A stretch of 64,000 nt of DNA from Sporosarcina luteola (GTDB lineage Bacteria > Bacillota > Bacilli > Bacillales_A > Planococcaceae), in NCBI RefSeq assembly GCF_023715585.1, contig NZ_JAMBOK010000001.1, positions 806,001 through 870,000 of the forward strand, written 5' to 3'. The notes beneath the pieces are model-generated. The model was not told the origin of the DNA. It saw only the letters and a program-made list of their open reading frames with translations, and did no database searches. Numbering within the stretch: position 1 is the first letter of the stretch; every line of letters begins with the position of its first letter. The translations under genes and the position numbers were made by a program. Below, one piece after another: positions 8,658-17,776 of the stretch.

Positions 8658-8764
8658 TTAATCTTCTCTTGCTCATTCCTTTGTTCAGCTAATCTGCTTC
8701 GTTAGTTGAATAAGGACGGAGGCGCTTAATAAACAATTCCGCCTGATTGCGGAAGAGCAATCAA

Positions 8765-9271
8765 TTATTTTTTTCCTGGAAACCAATTCAAAAACATTTC
8801 TCTCTCTATTACATTCAAAATGCAGGGTGAATTCACTTGCGATTCTAATTTACTATGTTCCTCAGGGAACTCTGACTGTACACCTATTCTAATTTAAGGT
8901 AGATTCTCCTGCGCCTTTTGAGAGCGGAAATTTGATAACTTTGCTCCTGCAAAAACATATTCTAAATCCAATACTGTAAAGGCAATATATAGAATTTCTG
9001 ATTTGGCTAATGCGTTATAACCTTTCCCCCAATATTGATGCCCTATCCAAGTGCCAATATGACAAGTTTTATTTATGCTATCAATGTCTTTTAGTGTTAT
9101 TACGCCTACTAAATTTGCGGTTTCATCAAGGATGACTCTTGAATATTGCTTTCCTAATCTTTCTTGCCACAGAATAAACTTGATAAATTCGATAGTACCT
9201 TCAAGTGAAGTTTGGTCAACGGTAAGTCCCAATGCATCTATTACTTGGGGTGCTGACGAAAGTGTTGACAT
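8765..9271 (-). pseudogene. Broken GNAT-family acetyltransferase gene
   Basis: The frame encodes a RimJ/RimL-like GNAT domain: YSRVILDETANLVGVITL, then the acetyl-CoA loop region HIGTWIGHQYWGKGYNA, then EYVFAGAKLSNFRSQKAQE. After QENLP an in-frame TAA (8894-8896) interrupts it. The same frame then continues for 42 codons (IRIGVQSEFPEEHSKLE to NWFPGKK) to a second stop at 8765, reading as a normal C-terminus. The 5' end is also missing: the visible start lies where the family normally has about 25 further residues. One nonsense mutation plus N-terminal loss mark it as a decaying gene. Confidence 0.75.
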
Positions 9272-9520
9272 TGATTTTGCATATATTTTATTGTTGTGGA
9301 ACTAATGAGACCTTTAACAATTATATCCCCCCAAACGAGTATCAACATTTGAATCTCTATCAAAATAGCCCGATTTTTGAACACAAGTTAAACAGCACTC
9401 TTAAACTAACCTGACGCGTTAGTTCATTAAGTAAATTGATCCGTCCGTCTTAGTCACCCAATATTCTTCAAGTAAAGCCTACGTTGGTCCAGGACATAAG
9501 AAATTCATCCTCAGCTCTAC

Positions 9521-9898
9521 CTATTCCTTTAGCGGTAAGACAGGTTCTTCCTCACTGTACCTTGAGTATGTCCACTCGCCAACGGCCATACTCGAACATG
9601 ACTTGTCCTGACAGTAGAAAATATACGTCTGCCTGTCTGTCCGCACCGATACTCCATAATGGAACGGATAACGCCCTCCCTTATTTCGGTCTACACTCGC
9701 TGCGATAGCATAAACTTTCTCCGTCTCCATGAGCTTTTGATACTCTTCACTTTCTACAACGAGCTGCACCATCTCGCTCAAAATAACCTGATCCTTTTCA
9801 TTTGGCGTGTACATTCCCACCCAATAATCTTTTCCAAAATGGTACACGTTTAAGAGAACACTCACTACCAAAAGAAACAATAGTAACCCCTTTTTCAT
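9521..9898 (-). CDS. Exported or membrane-anchored protein, unknown
   Basis: A 125-residue protein with a basic N-terminus and a single hydrophobic segment (about 4-20), so it is either secreted or anchored. The rest is soluble, with a Cys pair in FYCQDKSCSS. AGGGGGAAGGGCGG lies upstream of the ATG. No family recognised. It lies alone in the accessory patch. Confidence 0.6.
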   Translation of the reverse strand: MKKGLLLFLLVVSVLLNVYHFGKDYWVGMYTPNEKDQVILSEMVQLVVESEEYQKLMETEKVYAIAASVDRNKGGRYPFHYGVSVRTDRQTYIFYCQDKSCSSMAVGEWTYSRYSEEEPVLPLKE

Positions 9899-10004
9899 GG
9901 CTATAAACCGCCCTTCCCCCTTACTATGCCCAATACTAATACGGTAAGTAAAAGTGATAAGTTTCGATAATCAATTTCAACAGCTAATCTCGAAGATTTA
10001 GGTA

Positions 10005-10304
10005 TTACAGTGGATTGAGTGTATAAATTCCCCATATAAGCAACCCGAAAAGTACTATCAAAAACACAATATCCCTGATCTTCTTGCTTTCATTATAAAA
10101 GAAAAGTTTACTGACAATATAAATTATTCCATCAATAACGCCGATTGCTACCCAAGTACCTCCGAGAATATAATTTTGTGTGGCTCGAAAATATGCTAAT
10201 AACACAATGTAAAACATAGCTAGTGATTTTTTAGTTTTCGAGTATTGTCTCTCATTGAAAATAATTTCTTTTATTGGCACGTGGCTCTCAATATCCCTAG
10301 ACAT
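10005..10304 (-). CDS. Small membrane protein, unknown
   Basis: A 99-residue protein starting MSRDIESHVP at 10304, with AAAGGGG 9 nt upstream; a longer in-frame start at 10352 lacks a ribosome binding site. A polar N-terminus of about 30 residues is followed by three hydrophobic segments. No family recognised. It lies downstream of nrdJ but is separated from it by a terminator. Confidence 0.55.
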   Translation of the reverse strand: MSRDIESHVPIKEIIFNERQYSKTKKSLAMFYIVLLAYFRATQNYILGGTWVAIGVIDGIIYIVSKLFFYNESKKIRDIVFLIVLFGLLIWGIYTLNPL

Positions 10305-10404
10305 ACACTTACACCCCTTTATAGCCCGGTTGCGGAACAAAAATGGATTCACTATCTTTTTATTATACCAAATATTTCAAACTATCGGTTTGAGATATTA
10401 TCGA

Positions 10405-10450
10405 AGATAGAAAAAACAGGCAAAGAAAAACGTTTGTTTTTCTTTGCCTG
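10405..10450 (-). terminator. Terminator after nrdJ
   Basis: CAGGCAAAGAAAAA and TTTTTCTTTGCCTG pair perfectly around CGTTTG. On the minus strand TTTTTT follows. It lies 38 nt past the nrdJ stop. Confidence 0.9.
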
Positions 10451-10487
10451 CGTTATTTTTCTGGCTTATTGGACAGTCATTTTTTTA

Positions 10488-12227
10488 TTATAAACCACAC
10501 TTCAACTGTGCATTGCAGTTGGTGCATGTGTTGCAGCCGCCCATTTCCTCGACGGTTCCTTGTCTACATACAGGGCATGTATCGCCGACTTCTGAACCGA
10601 TTGTGACGTTTGTCGAACGCAAGTCTTGGATCGTGTTAACGAGTACGACTTTTCGTTGTTCAACGACTTCTTCCACATAATCAGAGTCCATTTCGTTTTC
10701 TTCGGCTTTCAGCGTAAGAACTTGCGAGTCGCGGCTGCCGTCGACATACACGGTGCCGCCTTTCGCTCCGCCTTTATAGAGACGCTCGTAGACACTTTCC
10801 ACCTGCTCGACCGTATAGCCGCGTGGAGCGTTTACTGTTTTAGAAATCGAGCTGTCAATCCAGCGCTGGATGATGCACTGAACGTCTGCATGTGCTTCCG
10901 GTGCCAGGCTCATTGACGAAATAAACCATTCTGGAAGGTTGTCCGGATCAGCTTCCGGGTTACTTTGTAAATATTCCTCTACGATACCCGCTTTTACCTC
11001 GATGAATTTACCGAGACGTCCACTGCGGTAATACGTGAAGGAGAAATATGGTTCAAGGCCGGTTGATACGCCAACCATCGTTCCAGTGGATCCCGTAGGA
11101 GCAACTGTCAATAAATGGGAGTTTCTGATACCGTGTTCGAGAATTGCTTCACGGATATCTTCCGGCATTTTTTTCATGAATCCTGTATTGATGAACGCAT
11201 TGCGGAGCGCTTTCGTTTCCTCTTCAGTGTTACCGATAAGGAACGGGAAGCTCCCCTTTTCTTTTGCAAGCTCGATTGATTCACGGTAAGCCGTTGTTGC
11301 AATCGTTTCGAATACTTTGTCGACAAGTTCGTTGCCCTCTTCTGAGCCATATTCTTTTTCACAGTAGATCAGTAGATCAGCAAGTCCCATGACGCCAAGT
11401 CCTACACGACGTTCACCGAGGGCTTGTACTTTATTTTCCTCAAGGAAATAAGGTGTCGCATCGATGACGTTGTCTTGCATACGGACACCGACACGGACGG
11501 TTTCTTTCAATTTATCGTAGTTCACTGTTTTTGTTTCTTTGTCCGCGAATTCAGCAAGGTTAACAGCAGCCAAATTACAGACACTGTAAGGTGCAAGAGG
11601 TTGCTCGCCACATGGGTTTGTTGCTACGACTTGCTGGCCGTATGCTTTTGCATTCGTTTCGTTATTCGCATTGTCGATAAAGAAAATGCCTGGCTCTGCG
11701 GAGTACGTTGCACAAATGTTAATGAGATCCCATAGTGCACGCGCTTTGATTGTCCGGTATACACGGACTTCATAACCTAGACGCTCCCATTCACGGACGT
11801 CTCCGACCTTATGCCACTCCTCATTATAAGCCGCCATCTCTTCAGGGGAGTATTTTTCAACTGCCGGGAAACGGAGCTCATAATCAGCATCTTGTTCTAC
11901 AGCTTTCATGAAATCGTCTGTCAATGTGACTGAGATGTTAGCGCCTGTCAGGAATTCCGGATTGTGCACGGAATAAGTTCCTCCATCGCGTAATTTCGTT
12001 TCAGCGTCTTTCAAGATCGCTTCGTTGAAACCGCCCATTCCAGGGATTGTACGATAGTTGAGGATTCCTTGGTACATCGCTTCCTCTTGCGCCGTAAGCG
12101 GTTTAAATTTCAGTTTTTCATTTGCGAGCTTCTTAATCATTTCGTCTTCTGTATGTTCTAGAAGATAACGGAGAATCCTAGCATTCTGCATTTTTGAAAT
12201 GATGAATTCGCAAATGTCTGGATGCCA
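10488..12227 (-). CDS. nrdJ: Class II ribonucleotide reductase, exon 2 (C-terminal 579 codons)
   Basis: This is the downstream exon of the adenosylcobalamin-dependent ribonucleotide reductase that makes deoxyribonucleotides independently of oxygen. It begins with TGG CAT CCA (WHPD), directly continuing the LAD end of exon 1. The radical and substrate core is seen in NPCGEQPLAPYSVCNLAAVN (active-site Cys residues) and APTGSTGTMVGVS. The C-terminus GDTCPVCRQG...CNTCTNC carries the four-Cys motif of bacterial NrdJ proteins. Spliced, the protein would be 853 residues, normal for the family. There is no stop or frameshift within the exon. Between exons lies a 336-nt group I intron. Confidence 0.93.
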   Translation of the reverse strand, partial: WHPDICEFIISKMQNARILRYLLEHTEDEMIKKLANEKLKFKPLTAQEEAMYQGILNYRTIPGMGGFNEAILKDAETKLRDGGTYSVHNPEFLTGANISVTLTDDFMKAVEQDADYELRFPAVEKYSPEEMAAYNEEWHKVGDVREWERLGYEVRVYRTIKARALWDLINICATYSAEPGIFFIDNANNETNAKAYGQQVVATNPCGEQPLAPYSVCNLAAVNLAEFADKETKTVNYDKLKETVRVGVRMQDNVIDATPYFLEENKVQALGERRVGLGVMGLADLLIYCEKEYGSEEGNELVDKVFETIATTAYRESIELAKEKGSFPFLIGNTEEETKALRNAFINTGFMKKMPEDIREAILEHGIRNSHLLTVAPTGSTGTMVGVSTGLEPYFSFTYYRSGRLGKFIEVKAGIVEEYLQSNPEADPDNLPEWFISSMSLAPEAHADVQCIIQRWIDSSISKTVNAPRGYTVEQVESVYERLYKGGAKGGTVYVDGSRDSQVLTLKAEENEMDSDYVEEVVEQRKVVLVNTIQDLRSTNVTIGSEVGDTCPVCRQGTVEEMGGCNTCTNCNAQLKCGL

Positions 12228-12563
12228 CCTAAATACCGTCCTTTTCAGGATATTTCTCTGCAAGAAGCAGACGGAGTAGACTATATCATCACCCTCAGCA
12301 TTATCTGTTAGGGGTCGGGCGCTTCGGAAAGAACTGTATCTTCCCTACTCTACTTGCATTCACCGTGAATGCTTTCGTTAGTCGTTGAACCTTCACCTTA
12401 AACGGTGCTTGGCTGCGGATTGTCCAATGCCATTAATTTTTAAGCATTCACGCTCATCGTTTCCGATCACGTTGTAGCTTAATGGCCTCTAAGGAGTTCT
12501 TCGCAATTCACCCGATTTTCTAGTCGTCCATTGTCTGGACGACGCGGACTAGCATTGTCTTTA
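12228..12563 (-). ncRNA. Group I self-splicing intron in nrdJ
   Basis: The insert has the conserved core in order on the minus strand. The Q-like AATCCGCAGCC is at 12411-12421. The R-like GTTCAACGACTAACG is at about 12376-12390. The S-like GATATAGTC is at 12279-12287. GACTA (12379-12383) pairs with TAGTC (12279-12283) as P7. P1 is perfect: exon end GCGGAT pairs with GTCCGC (12544-12549), leaving the required U-G wobble at the 5' splice site. P10 pairs intron ATGCTA (12550-12555) with TGGCAT of exon 2. The intron ends in G (12228). No homing endonuclease is encoded. The length suggests a minimal IA-type intron; the subgroup is inferred. Confidence 0.93.
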
Positions 12564-13385
12564 ATCCGCTAACATAATCATCTGAGCTCCGCGTCTGGAG
12601 CCGCCTTGTTCGACAAGATGTGTCAATTTAGCAATATCATCGAGCCACGATACCGACCCGGATGATTTACCATTGACGCCGCGTGCTAATGTATTACGTG
12701 GTCGTAATGTGGAACCGTTCGTTCCAACACCTCCGCCACGGCTCATGATCTCCATCACCTGTTTACGGTGATCGGAAATACCTTCGCGGGAATCCGCCAC
12801 GAACGGCATTACGTAACAGTTGAAGAATGTCACTTCAGTATCAGATCCAGCCCCGTATAATACACGGCCCGCCGGAATGAAGTTCATTTTGGAGAGTTGT
12901 CCATAGAACTGATCAAACGACTCCTTGCGCCGCTCTTCTGTCTTTTCGACAGATGCGAGCCCTGAAGCATTCCGTTTTGCAATCTGCTCGTAGAATACTT
13001 CAAGCGGCTTTTCAATGACTTCGATTGGTCTTGTTATTATGCCTGTTTCCTGATTTTCGGGATTGTCGATTGCAGAGCGGTATTCCTTTTCAATCCAAAT
13101 ATCCGCTTTTCCATTCTTCTCATCAAGCGCTGTGATGAAGCCAAGACCCCTCGCTGGAAACTTCGGATCTTCCTTTACAGTCAATACGACGAAATCGCCC
13201 GCCTTCAGCGTTTTCTTTTCGGTATCCTTAAAAGAATAACGATCGATCATGACAAGACGGGACACACCGCTGTGTTCGATTTTCATGTCTTCTGTAATTG
13301 GATGCACTTGCGGGAATTCGGCAATATCCGCATTCAACCGCGCCTTGTCCAGAATTGGTTCCTGATGCTTTGAAACAATTACCAT
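12564..13385 (-). CDS. nrdJ: Class II ribonucleotide reductase, exon 1 (N-terminal 274 codons)
   Basis: The upstream exon begins at the ATG at 13385 (MVIVSKHQEP), 8 nt after GGGAGG. It covers the N-terminal domain and the start of the barrel: FIPAGRVLYGAGSD, FFNCYVMP (first active-site Cys region), SRGGGVGTNGSTLRPR, and GSRRGAQMIMLAD. The exon ends in GAT; reading on into the intron gives an immediate TAA, so unspliced mRNA would yield a truncated 274-residue protein. The intron sits between codons 274 and 275. Two NrdR-type palindromes lie 33-82 nt upstream. Confidence 0.92.
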
Positions 13386-13417
13386 TAACGCATCCTCCCT
13401 CTGGTTTATTTTTATAA

Positions 13418-13466
13418 ACACAACATGTTGTGTTATTTCTCTTCCCTAATCTACTACATATTGAAA
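13418..13466 (-). promoter_or_regulatory. Tandem NrdR boxes upstream of nrdJ
   Basis: Box 1 (13418-13433) is ACACAACATGTTGTGT, a perfect palindrome that extends to 18 bp at 13417-13434. It matches the NrdR consensus acaCwAtATaTwGtgt at 14 of 16 positions. Box 2 (13451-13466) has core CTACATATTG, matching 9 of 10 core positions. Centres are 33 bp apart, close to the three-turn spacing usual for NrdR pairs. NrdR represses ribonucleotide reductase genes when dATP is abundant. Confidence 0.75.
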
Positions 13467-13553
13467 CCTGTCGCAATGATAAGATTTAGAAGCGGAAAAT
13501 CTAAAGTTGACCGTATGCGTTTCGCCGCAAAAAATAATTCAAAAGTACCGGTG

Positions 13554-14390
13554 TTATTTTTTAAAGTTCCAGTCTTTGTTCGCATATTTTCTTTCTTCAA
13601 TTTCTTCGACATATAGGAGCTGCTCTTCCGAAAGCTCCATCGGTTGAAGCATGATATCCAATGCGGTTTCAAAGCCTTTCCCGAAAGCTCTGACACACTC
13701 TTCCACAGAGATATCACGATCAGTCAATCGATCGATGGCCACTGCTTTGTCCGGCAAGCTGTCGAGCATCCGCTTCCGACTTTCTTCGGATGGGAACTTG
13801 AATAACGATACGAGTTTATCCTCGTCCAAACCTAATAGGATCGCTCCATGTTGTAAAATTACACCCTTCTGCCGGGTTTGGGCGCTTCCTGCGACCTTTT
13901 TTCCTTCGACGACGAGTTCATACCAGCTTGGAGCATCGAAACAAACAGCGCTTTTCGGCTTTTTCAGGTTATCGCTTTGCTCCTTAGAGGCCGGCAATGA
14001 AAACTCGGCATGCAATCCTAGATTCCGGAAGCCCTCTAATAGACCGCCGGAAATGACGCGATACGCCTCTGTAACACTTTCGGGCATACCAGGGTAGTCT
14101 TCTGTTACGATAACGCTATATGTAAGTTCATGCTCGTGCAGGACGCCTCTTCCGCCGGTTGGCCGACGTACGAATCCGAGTCCGTGCTTCTCGACCGCAT
14201 CCATGTTGATTTCCTTTTCAACACTTTGGAAATAACCGATTGACAACGTTGCCGGCTCCCATTCATAAAACCGCAGCACAGGACCGATCTCTCCCCTGCT
14301 ATGCCATTCCAACAACGCTTCATCCAGCGCCATATTGTATGATGGAGAACATTTTCCTGAATTGATAAAATGCCAGATCGTCTTCCCCAA
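13554..14390 (-). CDS. lipM: Octanoyl-[ACP]:protein octanoyltransferase LipM
   Basis: LipM moves octanoate from ACP to the glycine-cleavage H protein, the entry step of lipoate assembly in Bacillales. The start is TTG at 14390 ([11 protein letters not shown]), 7-8 nt after AAGGGGGG, giving 278 residues, as in B. subtilis. The family block [20 protein letters not shown] is present, and the catalytic Cys lies in [13 protein letters not shown], followed by [15 protein letters not shown]. It is divergent from yqhL and lies near the gcv genes, the lipoate-dependent system. Confidence 0.96.
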   Translation of the reverse strand: MGKTIWHFINSGKCSPSYNMALDEALLEWHSRGEIGPVLRFYEWEPATLSIGYFQSVEKEINMDAVEKHGLGFVRRPTGGRGVLHEHELTYSVIVTEDYPGMPESVTEAYRVISGGLLEGFRNLGLHAEFSLPASKEQSDNLKKPKSAVCFDAPSWYELVVEGKKVAGSAQTRQKGVILQHGAILLGLDEDKLVSLFKFPSEESRKRMLDSLPDKAVAIDRLTDRDISVEECVRAFGKGFETALDIMLQPMELSEEQLLYVEEIEERKYANKDWNFKK

Positions 14391-14436
14391 ATCATTCCCC
14401 CCCTTATCCGCAATGCTTATCATTTTATCATTCCCA

Positions 14437-14465
14437 TTGAACAAGTGCTACTCATTCTTTATAAT
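14437..14465 (+). promoter_or_regulatory. Promoter of yqhL
   Basis: TTGAAC (14437-14442), a 17-nt spacer, and TATAAT (14460-14465) form a good sigma-A promoter, 32 nt before the yqhL start. Confidence 0.75.
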
Positions 14466-14496
14466 GGAACTATAGAAAGAAAGGGGAAAATCGGTT

Positions 14497-14874
14497 GTGG
14501 ATTATATTATTCTTGGGGCGGTAGTTCTCGCCATCATTTTGTATTTTGTCATTACAATGTTCCGTGTCAAAAAAGCAGTTACAAACCTAACACAGGAGCA
14601 ATTCATCGAAGGATACCGAAAGGCTCAATTGATCGATGTACGTGAACCGAAAGAATATGAAGCGGGTCATATTTTAGGCGCCCGTAACATTCCTTATTCA
14701 CAGTTCCGCCAGCGCTTTAAAGAAATCCGTCCGGACAAGCCTGTCTATCTTTATGATCAAAACGGCGGCAAAAGTTCACGGGCAGCCATGTATTTGAAGA
14801 AACGCGACTATACCCAACTCTACCAGCTGCAAGGCGGATTCCGCACTTGGACAGGCAAAGTGAAAAGCAAATAA
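14497..14874 (+). CDS. yqhL: YqhL, membrane-anchored rhodanese-like protein lacking the catalytic cysteine
   Basis: A 125-residue protein with an N-terminal membrane helix (about 2-22) and a rhodanese domain: YRKAQLIDVREPKEYEAGHI, GARNIPYSQFRQR, and LYQLQGGFRTWTGKVKSK. In B. subtilis the active-site loop reads LYCQN; here it is YLYDQNGGKSSRA, so the catalytic Cys is Asp and sulfur transfer cannot occur by the usual route. Start is GTG at 14497 after AAAGGGGAAAA. It is transcribed alone, opposite lipM and gcvPB. Confidence 0.92.
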   Translation: MDYIILGAVVLAIILYFVITMFRVKKAVTNLTQEQFIEGYRKAQLIDVREPKEYEAGHILGARNIPYSQFRQRFKEIRPDKPVYLYDQNGGKSSRAAMYLKKRDYTQLYQLQGGFRTWTGKVKSK

Positions 14875-14889
14875 TCGTGTGAATAGACA

Positions 14890-14930
14890 AAGGAGAGACC
14901 CGGTTATAGGGCCTCTCCTTTCTTTATTCC
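14890..14930 (+). terminator. Terminator between yqhL and gcvPB
   Basis: AAGGAGAGACCC and GGGCCTCTCCTT form a 12-bp stem with one mismatch, followed by TTCTTTATT. It ends yqhL; gcvPB, convergent, ends 12 nt further on and may share it. Confidence 0.8.
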
Positions 14931-14933
14931 TTA

Positions 14934-16412
14934 TCAAACATTTACAGGCTCTTTCTCTTTTGTATATCTCAACACAGGTTGACGGGCAGCTTTCGTCTCG
15001 TCAAGACGGTTGATAACAGTTGTATGAGGGGCTTCCTGAACGATTTCAGGATTCTCTTCCGCTTCTTTCGCAATTTGAATCATTGTATCGATGAAGGAAT
15101 CAAGCGTCTCCTTCGATTCCGTTTCTGTAGGCTCGATCATGATCGCCTCTTCAACATTCAGCGGGAAGTAGATTGTAGGCGGATGGAAGCCGAAGTCGAG
15201 CAACCGTTTCGCCATATCCAGTGTGCGTACGCCCAGTTTCTTCTGGCGACGGCCTGATAATACGAACTCATGCTTACAGTGCTGCGTGTAAGGCAGATCG
15301 AAATAAGGCTCCAGTCTGCGCATCATGTAGTTTGCATTCAACACCGCGTTTTCCGTGACAGCTTTCAAGCCATCCGGACCCATTGAACGGATATATGTGT
15401 ATGCACGCAAATAGATGCCGAAGTTGCCGTAGAAAGGTTTGACACGCCCGATTGATTGAGGAACGTCATATTTGAATGTATATCGGTCATCCTCTTTGAC
15501 GAGTATCGGTTTCGGCAAGAACGGAGCCAATTCCTTCGTTACGCCGACAGGACCTGAACCCGGTCCGCCGCCACCGTGAGGACCTGTAAATGTCTTATGC
15601 AAATTCAAGTGGACCGCATCGAAGCCCATGTCTCCGGGACGCGCCTTAGCCATGACGGCGTTCAAGTTTGCACCATCATAGTACAATTTACCGCCTACGC
15701 CATGTACAATTTCAGCCATTTGAAGAATATCTTCTTCGAAGAGACCTAATGTATTCGGATTCGTAAGCATGAGAGCAGCTGTATCCGGACCGACCTTCGA
15801 TTTCAGATCATCGATATCGACAAGGCCGAATTCATTGGACTTGACTGTTACTGTATCAAAGCCCGCTACTGTAGCGGAAGCAGGGTTTGTACCATGCGCG
15901 GAGTCCGGTACAAGCACCTTCGTACGGTGAGATTCTCCATTCGCTTCGTGGAATGCACGGATCATCATGAGCGCAGTCCATTCCCCATGTGCACCTGCAG
16001 CTGGTTGAAGTGTCACTTCATCCATTCCGGTAATTTCTTCAAGATGTACCTGTAGGTCATACATCATTTCCATTGCACCTTGGACAGTCGATTCATCTTG
16101 TAATGGGTGGATATGTGCAAAACCAGGGAACCTTGCCACTGCCTCATTGATTTTCGGATTATACTTCATCGTACAAGATCCAAGTGGATAGAAACCGGTG
16201 TCGACTCCGTGGTTACGATTGGATAATGCTGTATAATGACGCATAATATCAAGCTCTGAAACTTCTGGAAGTTCAGGTGATTCCTCTCTGAGAAGACCTT
16301 CCGGCAAATGGCTGGAAAGATCGATTTCAGGAACATCCAGCTCAGGCAAGCTATAGCCGATTCGGCCTGCTTTTGTAATTTCAAAAATGAGCGGTTGGTT
16401 GTCTTTATGCAT
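14934..16412 (-). CDS. gcvPB: Glycine dehydrogenase (decarboxylating) subunit 2
   Basis: The PLP-bearing half of the P protein of the glycine cleavage system. The 492-residue protein contains the PLP lysine in [18 protein letters not shown] and the conserved GSCTMKYNP early in the sequence. The ATG at 16412 overlaps the gcvPA stop by 8 nt and has GGAGG 7 nt upstream. It is the last gene of the gcvT-gcvPA-gcvPB operon, controlled by the glycine riboswitch. Confidence 0.97.
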   Translation of the reverse strand: MHKDNQPLIFEITKAGRIGYSLPELDVPEIDLSSHLPEGLLREESPELPEVSELDIMRHYTALSNRNHGVDTGFYPLGSCTMKYNPKINEAVARFPGFAHIHPLQDESTVQGAMEMMYDLQVHLEEITGMDEVTLQPAAGAHGEWTALMMIRAFHEANGESHRTKVLVPDSAHGTNPASATVAGFDTVTVKSNEFGLVDIDDLKSKVGPDTAALMLTNPNTLGLFEEDILQMAEIVHGVGGKLYYDGANLNAVMAKARPGDMGFDAVHLNLHKTFTGPHGGGGPGSGPVGVTKELAPFLPKPILVKEDDRYTFKYDVPQSIGRVKPFYGNFGIYLRAYTYIRSMGPDGLKAVTENAVLNANYMMRRLEPYFDLPYTQHCKHEFVLSGRRQKKLGVRTLDMAKRLLDFGFHPPTIYFPLNVEEAIMIEPTETESKETLDSFIDTMIQIAKEAEENPEIVQEAPHTTVINRLDETKAARQPVLRYTKEKEPVNV

Positions 16413-17751
16413 GAAGGGCCTCCATTTCCTGCACAAGTGCATCGATTTCTTCTTTTGTACGTTGTTCCGTAACGGCAATCAAAACGTGGTTGGAAAGTTC
16501 TGGATACGTCAACCCAAGATCATATCCTCCGATGAAACCTTTTTCAAGAAGCTTCGCATTCACTTCTTTGACCGGTTTCTTAAGTGCCACGACAATTTCA
16601 TTGAAATGGTATCCGCCATATTTCACTTCGAATCCAGCTTTCTCAAAAGCACTTTTCGCATATGCGGTTTTCGCTATGTTTTGGTATGCAATTTCCTTTG
16701 TACCCGCTTTTCCTAAGGCTGTCATCGCAACCGAAGCTGCAAGGGCATTCAATGCTTGGTTCGAACAGATATTGGATGTCGCCTTGTCGCGTCGGATATG
16801 CTGCTCACGTGCTTGAAGCGTCAATACGTATCCGCGTCTGCCTTCGCTGTCAGTAGTTTCCCCTACCAATCTTCCTGGCATTTTACGCATCAACTTTTTC
16901 GTAGTTGCAAAGTATCCACAATGCGGGCCGCCGAACTGTTCGGAAATGCCGAACGGCTGTGCATCACCTACTGTAATATCCGCGCCTAACTTCCCTGGAG
17001 GCGTCAATACACCGAGCGCTAGAGGATTCGCCGATACAACTAACAATCCGCCTTTGGCATGAGTGATATCTCCAATTTTTTGGATGTCTTCCACCTGTCC
17101 GAAGAAGTTCGGATACTGGACGAGAACTGCTGCAGTATTATCATCAAGCAATTCCTCGAGCTCTGCCATATCCGTCACACCATCTTTATGAGGAATCGTT
17201 ACAACATCGATAAATTGACCTGCCGCGTAAGAAGCAACTACGTCCCGCGCTTCAGGGTGGACCGTTTCAGAAACGAGAATTTTCGTGCGGCGTGTATGTC
17301 CTGCCGCCATCGTCCCAGCTTCAGCCAGAGAAGTGCCGCCGTCATACATCGATGAGTTGGCAATATCCATGCCCGTCAATTCACAAATCATCGTTTGGAA
17401 TTCAAAGATGGCTTGCAATTCCCCTTGAGAAATTTCCGGTTGGTAAGGTGTATAGGCTGTATAGAATTCGGAGCGCGAAATGACATGGTCAACGATGATC
17501 GGTTTATAATGATCATACACACCCGCCCCTAAGAAAGATGCATACGTGCGCGCATCCGCATTTTTTGCTGCAAGTTGTGCAAGCTCCTTCGTCAATGCAG
17601 ACTCCGCTTTCGCTGGTTTAATATTCAATTCGCCTTTAAAACGGACTTTCTCCGGAATATCTTCAAAAAGCTCATCAACTGTTGCAATCCCGATTGCTGA
17701 TAGCATTTCTTCACGATCGGTCTCCGTCATAGGAATATAACGATGCTTCAT
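16405..17751 (-). CDS. gcvPA: Glycine dehydrogenase (decarboxylating) subunit 1
   Basis: The non-PLP half of the split P protein; 448 residues, exactly the usual size. The chosen start ([12 protein letters not shown] at 17751) has GAGGAG upstream; an in-frame ATG at 17772 is closer to gcvT but lacks a proper site. Family blocks include [22 protein letters not shown], the GGTSLAEA loop and [10 protein letters not shown]. It starts 25 nt after the gcvT stop. Confidence 0.97.
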   Translation of the reverse strand: MKHRYIPMTETDREEMLSAIGIATVDELFEDIPEKVRFKGELNIKPAKAESALTKELAQLAAKNADARTYASFLGAGVYDHYKPIIVDHVISRSEFYTAYTPYQPEISQGELQAIFEFQTMICELTGMDIANSSMYDGGTSLAEAGTMAAGHTRRTKILVSETVHPEARDVVASYAAGQFIDVVTIPHKDGVTDMAELEELLDDNTAAVLVQYPNFFGQVEDIQKIGDITHAKGGLLVVSANPLALGVLTPPGKLGADITVGDAQPFGISEQFGGPHCGYFATTKKLMRKMPGRLVGETTDSEGRRGYVLTLQAREQHIRRDKATSNICSNQALNALAASVAMTALGKAGTKEIAYQNIAKTAYAKSAFEKAGFEVKYGGYHFNEIVVALKKPVKEVNAKLLEKGFIGGYDLGLTYPELSNHVLIAVTEQRTKEEIDALVQEMEALHA

Positions 17752-17776
17752 ATCAACATGTCTCCTCTTCATTCAA

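Noticed and set aside
12228..13421. The nrdJ split read as a frameshifted or disrupted pseudogene
   Set aside because: Both parts are intact, conserved at the junction, in frame after precise removal of 336 nt, and the insert has group I core elements with P1 and P10 pairing.
13228..13476. 82-codon minus-strand frame at the nrdJ start
   Set aside because: It overlaps nrdJ exon 1 and the NrdR boxes in another frame, with no support.
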